Shown here: piece after piece, positions 7,104 to 12,696 of the stretch
Numbering within the stretch: position 1 is the stretch's first letter
Layout: every line of letters begins with the position of its first letter
Source: JANMZR01 sp031383555
GTDB lineage: Bacteria; Bacteroidota; Bacteroidia; Cytophagales; Spirosomataceae
DNA length: 12,696 nucleotides
NCBI GenBank assembly: GCA_031383555.1
Contig: JANMZR010000399.1
Coordinates: 1 to 12,696, forward strand
Direction: 5' to 3'
The notes under the pieces: model-generated
What the model was told of the DNA's origin: nothing
Databases searched by the model: none
Seen by the model: only the letters and a program-made list of their open reading frames with translations
Program-made: the position numbers and the translations under genes

Positions 7104-7919
7104 ATGACTAAATTTTCTTTTTATTGGCATCTGTTTTTGATTTTAATAATTTTTGGCTGTGCTAGCCCTAAGAAAGACGAAGCAATAATAGAAAAAAGGG
7201 TTGAAATTTTATTAGATTCTTTATCAAAAAAAGGTGATTCACTTAATATTATTTCATCAAAACCAACTTTGGCCAATGAAGAAATTGTATCAATTGACAC
7301 TGCCCAATGTATTTACGAGGCTACTATAAAAAATCAGGGGCTCATAAATATAGTTGAAATTAATCCTAATATTTTTGTTGATCTTAAATATTCAAGTACC
7401 GATAATTTTGTTGGAAAAGATGTATATGGTTGCTTATCAAATTGTTATCTGCAAAAAAAAGCGGCTGAAATGCTTTCTGAAGCTTCAAATTATTTGAAAA
7501 ATGAAGACGATTCCCTTCGACTTTTAATTTATGATGGCGGTCGACCTCATTCAATTCAAAAAATTCTATGGAATTCGTTGCCGCAATATAAACCATCCAT
7601 CCGTAAGACTTTTGTGGCTAATCCTGAGGAGGGCTCCATACATAATTATGGTTCGGCAGTTGATTTAACAATTGCTAATATCGACGGGGTACCACTCGAT
7701 ATGGGCACAAAATATGATTTTTTTGGGGAATTGGCTTACCCAAAATTTGAAAATAAATTTTTAAGAGAAGGCAAACTCTTTCAAAATCAAGTAAATAATC
7801 GGATTTTATTGAGAAAAGTAATGCAGAAAGCAGGCTTTACCGCTATTGAATATGAATGGTGGCATTTTAATGCTGTTTCTCGAGCAAAAGCTAAAAGTAT
7901 TTATAAAATAATTCCTTAA
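7104..7919 (+). CDS. Lipoprotein D-alanyl-D-alanine dipeptidase-like peptidase (M15D, VanX/DdpX family)
   Basis: A 271-residue exported lipoprotein. I place the start at ATG 7104 rather than the in-frame TTG at 7083, because it gives a standard signal peptide: K, hydrophobic FLILII, then lipobox IFGC with Cys19. After a polar linker of about 60 residues comes a VanX-type zinc peptidase: DGGRP (R147), SIHNYGSAVDL (zinc ligands H180 and D187), LDMGTKYDFF, and EYEWWHF (catalytic E251, ligand H254). The His-to-Asp (+7) and Glu-to-His (+3) spacings equal those of VanX. The family cleaves D-Ala-D-Ala dipeptide. Here a periplasmic, membrane-anchored form suggests recycling or scavenging of wall dipeptide rather than vancomycin resistance, as no vanHA-type partners are present. 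The Cys pair in YGCLSNCYLQ (110 and 114) could form a disulfide. It converges on the PBP gene with 13 bp between. Confidence 0.85.
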   Translation: MTKFSFYWHLFLILIIFGCASPKKDEAIIEKRVEILLDSLSKKGDSLNIISSKPTLANEEIVSIDTAQCIYEATIKNQGLINIVEINPNIFVDLKYSSTDNFVGKDVYGCLSNCYLQKKAAEMLSEASNYLKNEDDSLRLLIYDGGRPHSIQKILWNSLPQYKPSIRKTFVANPEEGSIHNYGSAVDLTIANIDGVPLDMGTKYDFFGELAYPKFENKFLREGKLFQNQVNNRILLRKVMQKAGFTAIEYEWWHFNAVSRAKAKSIYKIIP

Positions 7920-7932
7920 AAATTTACAATAA

Positions 7933-10245
7933 TTATTTCAAAATTCCATCATCAATTGGGCTTTGGGTAGGCGTGAAAGTAGCCGTTGAGTCTGGGATAT
8001 TTTTACCGCAATCTAAGGAAACAGCCATGTCGGAAGGCCTTATAAAATAAGACTTTTTCAAGCCTAATTCTTTATCAGCAAAGGCTTTTTCCATAAAGTT
8101 GGCAAAGGCTGGCATGGCTTGTCTTGACCCTTGACCCAAAGCCAGGGACCTAAAGTGAATACTACGGTCGTCGCCACCTACCCAAATACCAGCCACTAAA
8201 GCATTTGTTACACCCATATACCAAGCGTCAGAGAAATTTGATGTTGTACCCGTTTTACCGCCCACATCATTGCCTTTTGTGAAATTGTATTTATTTAATG
8301 CTTGTGAAGTGCCACCTGGCTCTTGTAGGACGCCTTTAAGCATATGCAACATTTGATAGGCAACATCTTTGCTTATAGCATCACGAGTTTTAGAGTATTT
8401 TTCCACTAAAATATTTCCATGTTTGTCTTCGATTCGAGTAATAATAATGGGCTCAGTATATACACCTTGGTTCACAAAAGTGCAATAAGCTGATACCAAT
8501 TCATAAAGAGAAACTTCACCTGCACCTAAGCATAATGAAGGTACTGGGTCTAATTTGCTAGTTATGCCCATTTCATGTGCATATTCTACTACCTTTTCGG
8601 GCCCAGTTTTTTTCATTAAATAGGCAGCAACAGTATTTACTGAGCGACCCATCGCTCGACGGAGGGTCATATTTTGCATGGAATAAACACCTTCTGAATT
8701 TTTTGGAGTCCAATCATTTACAAGTCCGTCTTCAGCACCAAAGGTTACGGGTTCGTCCTTTACTGTATCGCAAGGTGAAAACATATTATTTATAAATGCC
8801 GTGGTATAAATAAAAGGCTTAAAAGTGGAACCGGGTTGTCTTTTACTTTGGCGCACATGGTCAAATTTGAAATATTTGAAATTGATACCGCCTACCCAAG
8901 CTTTCAAGTGCCCATTTTTAGGATCCATAGCCATAAAGCCAGTATTGAGAAATCTTTTGTAATATTTTATAGAATCAATTGGCGTTAAAAGCGTGTCTTT
9001 TTCACCTGCCCATGTAAAGACCCGCATTTTCACCCGAGTGTTCATCACTTTATTTATGGCTACCATGTCATCACCGAATTCTGTTTTTAACTCTTGGTAG
9101 CGTTGGGTACGCTTGGCCACATTAAATATGAAATTTTTTATTTCATGACCTTCTGCATCCACCCATGGATTTCTACGGCCCCAATGGGCATCAAATTTCT
9201 TTTGTTGGTCCTTCATATGCTCCTCAATAGCCTCTTCAGCATATATCTGGAGTTTTGAATTAACGGTAGTATATATTTTTAACCCAGAAGTGTATATATT
9301 TAATTGATCACTTTCAGTCCGGGATTGATTCAACTCATCAATCATTTTTTCGATATCATCTTGGCTAACAGAAGTTAAATACGGCGCTAAACTTGTGTTA
9401 TGGTCGTCATATTTGAAATTCAAATCTAAGGGTTTTGACTGGAGAGAAATGGACTTCGCTTGGTCGATATATCCGTATTTTGCCATTTGACTTATCACTA
9501 CGTTTCTTCTCGCAAGGGCGTTTTCGGGTCTGTTTCTGGGGTTAAATTGAGTAGGATTTTGCAACATACCTATCAAAAGAGCTGCTTGATGTTGAGATAA
9601 TTGCTTAATATCTTTGTTAAAATAAATTTTAGCCGCCGATTTTATTCCGAATGAATTGTTGCCAAAACTAACGGTATTCAAATACATATCAACAATTTCT
9701 TGCTTAGTATAATTGCGTTCTAATTTAATAGCCGTAATCCATTCTTTGGTTTTTATAATAAATAGATTTACAATTGGCACCATATCTAATCCTCCTCTAT
9801 ATTTTTGGGTACGGGTATCAAAAAGATTTTTAGCAACTTGTTGTGTCAAAGTACTGGCACCTCCTTTACTTTTATTTGCCATTAATATTCCCATGGCCGA
9901 TCGCAAAAGGCCTCTCGCATCTATACCCGAATGCTTAAAAAGGCGTACATCTTCTGTAGCAATTAGTGCATTGGTGATGGTTTCTGGTAGTTCTCGGTAT
10001 TCAACAAGTGTTCTGTTTTTTAAGAAATATTTTCCTAAAACTACATTGTCTTCAGAGATAAGTTCAGATGCAAGCTCACTTTCAGGGTTTTCCAGATTTT
10101 TTAGGCTCGGCATGCCTCCAAAAAGCCAAAAGAAATTGTAATTGACGGCCACTACGAATAAAATAAGTCCCAAAATCCCATATATGGCTGTTTTCCACAT
10201 AGTTCGGATTGATTTATTATAATTGCCGGGCAAAAATTCAAACAT
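7933..10245 (-). CDS. Bifunctional penicillin-binding protein 1A (class A PBP: transglycosylase + transpeptidase)
   Basis: A 770-residue inner-membrane enzyme that polymerises lipid II and crosslinks peptidoglycan. Order: cytoplasmic tail 1-17, membrane anchor about 18-43, GT51 transglycosylase about 60-250, linker, transpeptidase about 430-720. GT51 motifs seen: ATEDVRLFKHSG (96-107, catalytic E98), GGASTLTQQVAKNLF (128-142), and KQEIVDMYLNTVSFG (181-195) with the second Glu E183. Transpeptidase motifs seen: PGSTFK (471-476, nucleophile S473, K476), SVN (535-537) and KTGTT (664-668). All catalytic residues are present and the length is normal. It lies 47 bp downstream of the SprE-like gene on the same strand with no promoter element in the gap, so co-transcription is likely. 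The name ponA or mrcA would fit; ortholog choice among Bacteroidota class A PBPs is not settled here. Confidence 0.96.
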   Translation of the reverse strand: MFEFLPGNYNKSIRTMWKTAIYGILGLILFVVAVNYNFFWLFGGMPSLKNLENPESELASELISEDNVVLGKYFLKNRTLVEYRELPETITNALIATEDVRLFKHSGIDARGLLRSAMGILMANKSKGGASTLTQQVAKNLFDTRTQKYRGGLDMVPIVNLFIIKTKEWITAIKLERNYTKQEIVDMYLNTVSFGNNSFGIKSAAKIYFNKDIKQLSQHQAALLIGMLQNPTQFNPRNRPENALARRNVVISQMAKYGYIDQAKSISLQSKPLDLNFKYDDHNTSLAPYLTSVSQDDIEKMIDELNQSRTESDQLNIYTSGLKIYTTVNSKLQIYAEEAIEEHMKDQQKKFDAHWGRRNPWVDAEGHEIKNFIFNVAKRTQRYQELKTEFGDDMVAINKVMNTRVKMRVFTWAGEKDTLLTPIDSIKYYKRFLNTGFMAMDPKNGHLKAWVGGINFKYFKFDHVRQSKRQPGSTFKPFIYTTAFINNMFSPCDTVKDEPVTFGAEDGLVNDWTPKNSEGVYSMQNMTLRRAMGRSVNTVAAYLMKKTGPEKVVEYAHEMGITSKLDPVPSLCLGAGEVSLYELVSAYCTFVNQGVYTEPIIITRIEDKHGNILVEKYSKTRDAISKDVAYQMLHMLKGVLQEPGGTSQALNKYNFTKGNDVGGKTGTTSNFSDAWYMGVTNALVAGIWVGGDDRSIHFRSLALGQGSRQAMPAFANFMEKAFADKELGLKKSYFIRPSDMAVSLDCGKNIPDSTATFTPTQSPIDDGILK

Positions 10246-10292
10246 AGTTTTGATTAATTATTATGGAATATTTTTTATTTAATTAATAAGTT

Positions 10293-12437
10293 CTAAAACT
10301 TTTTTTCGTTAGTATCAACTTCAATTTTAGGAGAAACAGCATTTTTCATTTCTTTTGCCAATGGTACTAAACTACTTTTTGTATGGCCAATTAAAAACTC
10401 ATCAAGTGCAACTAAATAGTTTTCTTTTGATTGCATTTTAGCAAATAATAATACTTTTAAAAAGGCAAATTTATCTTCCAAGAGGCTTCCCGGGAATTTT
10501 TTCATAGAATCTTCAACAATTGAAATGGCTTCAGGATATTTGCTTATTTGATAGCTTGCATAAGCCGATTCATACGCTTTTTTTGCTTGCACTTCTTCGT
10601 TATTAGAAAGGTTTTCATTTCCACGATTAATTTTTCTAGCAAAAAATGTGTTTGGGAAATTTTTGTTAAGTTCATTTTTCCAAAAGTCTTGTTTTGAATT
10701 GCCTTCGTTGAGTAATACTAAAAAATAAATTGCCTCCGCAGCAAAATCAGATTTCGGGTTTAGCACTAAAAGTTTTTCAAATGAATCAATAGCATTTTGA
10801 TTTTCCAGCAAGTACAATTTATATATTTTGCCCAAATTAAATAGTGCTTCTTCCTTTTTTACTTTTGAGGTAGCAATATCCTTCTCGGTTTTCGGTAATT
10901 TGGCCAAAATTTCCTTTTTCAAACTTTCTATTTTATTCTCATCCGTTTCTGTCTCAACTATTGAAACAGAATCGATTTCTGTTTTCGAAGCATTGCTATC
11001 AAAATTAAAATTACTTTTTGTTGCTCTGCGCCAGTCGTCTTCTAACTTTCGTTGCCCCCATTTTTGTGTAAATTCTATGCGGCCAGCCATTAGTGCATTT
11101 TCGTTATACAAATACCAAACGGAATTAGGGTCACTAGCTATGCTTGTTTTTACCACAGCCCTTGCTGCATTGGCCTTCTGTGCTACTTGAATATCTTTCT
11201 TTTCTTTTTCTAGATTTTTTTTAATGCTTTCATTCAAGTAGGTGTCCAAATCAATCGAATCCATAGCTGCCATTCTTTGAAGGCTGTCCTCTGTTTTTAT
11301 TATATTTTTTTGAACAGAAAAGTCGTCTAAAGCTCTTTTTCTATCTGCAATTTTTTCAAATTCCTTTGAATTGGGGGGCAATAATACTAATGCACTATCA
11401 TAATATGCTTTAGACTTTTCATAATTTTGAAGCCTAAAATAATTAATGTCACCCAGTTTTAAATAGGCATTCGCTACGTTTTGATTGCCTTGCCCTGTTG
11501 ATTTTGCCGCTTTTTGCAAATACTCAATTGCTTTCGGCAAATCCCCATTTTTCTCTTCTATTAATGCCATTGAAAAATACAATTTATCTAATAAGTCGAT
11601 ATTTTTACGATCTTTCGAAAGCTTATTGAAAGTTTGTTGCATACTTGAGCCAGGCGAAAACATCATCTTATTCAAATCGGCATAAAAAGCCAAATCGTAG
11701 GAGGGGTTGTTTTTCAAAACTGCGGTATAATGCCGAGAAGCATTACGAGTATCGCCCAATTTTTCATACATTTGACCAGCTGCAAAATGTACTCTGGCCT
11801 TTTTATCGCCTTTTTTCATCATTGGTAAGGCTTCATCTAAAATAGCTGTGGACAATTTATACTCTTTATTTTTTTGATGAACCAAGGCCTTTGTTAGGTA
11901 AAAATCTCTTTCATTTTTATTACTTAGAGGCTGTTCTTTTAAAATTTCTGCAACACGTAAAGCTGTATTTTCATCCCCAGATTCAAAATAGCACCTCATT
12001 AGGTGAATCATTGCCTCATGTTTTTGGTCTTCTTTAGATGCTTCCGAGTTTACATATTTAAAAGTTTCAATGGCATTAATATAATCACCTTTATAGAGGC
12101 GAGCGATGCCTATTAAATTATACGAGTCACCCAAATATTTTGAATTTTGGTGCTTTTCGGCAATTAACGACGATTTTTTTATTATGGCATCCAATTGAGT
12201 GGCAACACCTTTAGCAGCAATGGAATCCAAGGGAATAAGTATTGGAATTATTTCTGAGTAATTGTCTTTATATTGTTTGTTTAGTTCTACTTCAGCAACT
12301 TTTAGGTTATCTTTGGCTTGTAAATAAGCATTGTATTTGGAGTTGAAATTATGCCATTTAATACTCCTCGATTTATTACTAAATTGTGAGCAAGAAATTA
12401 GAAATAGAAAAAAAAGTAAGAAAAATGGCTTGAGCAT
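10293..12437 (-). CDS. sprE: SprE/PorW-like TPR lipoprotein of the type IX secretion / gliding system
   Basis: A 714-residue outer-envelope lipoprotein: the signal MLKPFFLLFFLFLISC ends in lipobox Cys16. The N-terminus KWHNFNSKYNAYLQAKDNL (27-45) resembles the opening of SprE/PorW (aromatic-HN...KYN.). TPR-like helical pairs follow at about 103-130, 140-165, 175-205, 215-245, 285-311 and 322-352. A charged segment at about 360-430 precedes the strongest family mark: WYLYNENAL (441-449) and KWGQRKLEDDWRR (459-471), equivalent to the FYFYN...WG.R.LEDNWR block I know from SprE and PorW. More TPR-like repeats close the protein (528-560, 616-650). SprE is needed for T9SS function and gliding in Flavobacterium, PorW for T9SS in Porphyromonas. 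It is somewhat shorter than SprE as I recall it (about 870). It is upstream of the PBP gene and divergent from the ATP synthase leader gene. Confidence 0.82.
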   Translation of the reverse strand: MLKPFFLLFFLFLISCSQFSNKSRSIKWHNFNSKYNAYLQAKDNLKVAEVELNKQYKDNYSEIIPILIPLDSIAAKGVATQLDAIIKKSSLIAEKHQNSKYLGDSYNLIGIARLYKGDYINAIETFKYVNSEASKEDQKHEAMIHLMRCYFESGDENTALRVAEILKEQPLSNKNERDFYLTKALVHQKNKEYKLSTAILDEALPMMKKGDKKARVHFAAGQMYEKLGDTRNASRHYTAVLKNNPSYDLAFYADLNKMMFSPGSSMQQTFNKLSKDRKNIDLLDKLYFSMALIEEKNGDLPKAIEYLQKAAKSTGQGNQNVANAYLKLGDINYFRLQNYEKSKAYYDSALVLLPPNSKEFEKIADRKRALDDFSVQKNIIKTEDSLQRMAAMDSIDLDTYLNESIKKNLEKEKKDIQVAQKANAARAVVKTSIASDPNSVWYLYNENALMAGRIEFTQKWGQRKLEDDWRRATKSNFNFDSNASKTEIDSVSIVETETDENKIESLKKEILAKLPKTEKDIATSKVKKEEALFNLGKIYKLYLLENQNAIDSFEKLLVLNPKSDFAAEAIYFLVLLNEGNSKQDFWKNELNKNFPNTFFARKINRGNENLSNNEEVQAKKAYESAYASYQISKYPEAISIVEDSMKKFPGSLLEDKFAFLKVLLFAKMQSKENYLVALDEFLIGHTKSSLVPLAKEMKNAVSPKIEVDTNEKKF

Positions 12438-12465
12438 TAATGTTTAAATCTTAATTGGAATTTCT

Positions 12466-12473
12466 CAAAAATA
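12466..12473 (-). promoter_or_regulatory. Putative -7 element for the sprE-PBP operon
   Basis: The minus strand reads TATTTTTG, an exact TAnnTTTG match, 28 bp before the SprE-like ATG. No TTG lies at the usual -33 distance. It overlaps by two bases an opposed TAnnTTTG element at 12472-12479. Confidence 0.4.
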
Positions 12474-12479
12474 AATTTG
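12472..12479 (+). promoter_or_regulatory. Putative -7 element facing the AtpZ/AtpI gene
   Basis: TAAATTTG matches TAnnTTTG exactly. A TTG at 12455-12457 is upstream but at only 14 bp, shorter than the usual 17-23. Use of this element would give a leader of about 90 nt before the ATG at 12576, so a closer promoter is possible. Confidence 0.3.
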
Positions 12480-12575
12480 ACTACAAAAAAACGTTAAAAG
12501 TGAATAAAAAGTACTCAATTATTATACCAATACATTGAATTATTTAATTTTTAAAATGGTTTGGGGCTAATATTT

Positions 12576-12696
12576 ATGAAAATCAAGGCTAAAGATAATA
12601 ATAAGGGATTGAATCCTTTTTTAAAATATTCAGGAATTGGAATGCAATTGCTTTTTACTATTGCTGCTGGCTTATGGATAGGTATGAAAATTGATT
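12576..12696 (+). CDS. AtpZ/AtpI-family protein, N-terminal fragment (runs off right edge)
   Basis: Forty codons of a plus-strand gene that leaves the window. After a short basic head (MKIKAKDNNKG) the reading is LKYSGIGMQLLFTIAAGLWI followed by GMKID, the signature of the small two-helix AtpZ/AtpI proteins (PF09527): Y.G.G.Q...T...G.WIG...D. These inner-membrane proteins precede the F1Fo ATP synthase genes and assist c-ring assembly or Mg2+/Ca2+ handling in other bacteria (family knowledge). The ATG at 12576 is the natural start, since the basic N-terminus precedes the first helix directly. I infer that ATP synthase genes continue to the right. It is divergent from the SprE-like gene across 138 bp. 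Confidence 0.82.
   Translation, partial: MKIKAKDNNKGLNPFLKYSGIGMQLLFTIAAGLWIGMKID

Noticed and set aside
7104..7919. Vancomycin-resistance vanX
   Set aside because: There are no vanH, vanA or vanRS-like neighbours, and the protein is a predicted lipoprotein, so a resistance role is not supported.
9713..10141. 142-codon plus-strand ORF opposite the PBP gene
   Set aside because: It lies wholly antisense to the conserved GT51 region of the PBP; its composition mirrors that gene and it shows no domain of its own.
10828..11190. 120-codon plus-strand ORF opposite the SprE-like gene
   Set aside because: It is the antisense shadow of the TPR protein, with low-complexity Ser/Phe/Leu composition and no domain.
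12535..12563. TTG-N18-ATGGTTTG as a promoter for the AtpZ/AtpI gene
   Set aside because: The -7 element lacks the TA, and its start site would fall only about 6 bases before the ATG.

Overview
The window is AT-rich DNA from a member of the Bacteroidota, most likely a Cytophagales-like gliding or type IX-secreting lineage (inference). Three things point there. First, several intergenic regions carry the Bacteroidota housekeeping promoter element TAnnTTTG at sensible distances from start codons. Second, there is a SprE/PorW-type TPR lipoprotein with its family signature, and this family belongs to the type IX secretion/gliding apparatus of this phylum. Third, SpmA and SpmB are fused in one reading frame, a form I know from non-sporulating Bacteroidota. 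No tRNA, rRNA, CRISPR array or insertion sequence is visible.

Left part (about 1-5470) is a surface-polysaccharide region. On the minus strand, in transcription order, lie a UDP-HexNAc 6-dehydrogenase (TviB/WbpO type), a Wzx-like flippase that overlaps it by 4 bp, and after 151 bp the first 62 codons of a probable glycosyltransferase that leaves the window at base 1. A PF14907-type nucleotidyltransferase-fold protein is transcribed divergently from the dehydrogenase. It converges on a UDP-GlcNAc 2-epimerase (WecB type). Together the epimerase, dehydrogenase, glycosyltransferase and flippase would make an amino-sugar or amino-uronate precursor, assemble a lipid-linked repeat unit and flip it. 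Three of these genes have no ATG start: TTG for the glycosyltransferase, GTG for the flippase and TTG for the epimerase.

Middle part (about 5570-10245) holds envelope genes. An SpmA-SpmB fusion (minus) is separated by a roughly 300-bp divergent intergenic region from a lipoprotein of the VanX/DdpX D-Ala-D-Ala dipeptidase family (plus). That gene converges, with only 13 bp between stop codons, on a full-length bifunctional class A penicillin-binding protein (minus).

Right part (about 10293-12696): the SprE/PorW-like gene lies 47 bp upstream of the PBP gene on the same strand, so the two are probably co-transcribed. Divergent from it, and running off the right edge, is the start of an AtpZ/AtpI-family gene, the usual first gene of an F1Fo ATP synthase cluster. 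Their shared 138-bp intergenic region contains two opposed TAnnTTTG elements that overlap by two bases.

Most of the window is recognisable and orderly. The least explained pieces are the PF14907 protein in the polysaccharide locus, the lipidated VanX-like enzyme beside a class A PBP, the SpmAB fusion, and a few small repeats and palindromes in the intergenic regions.
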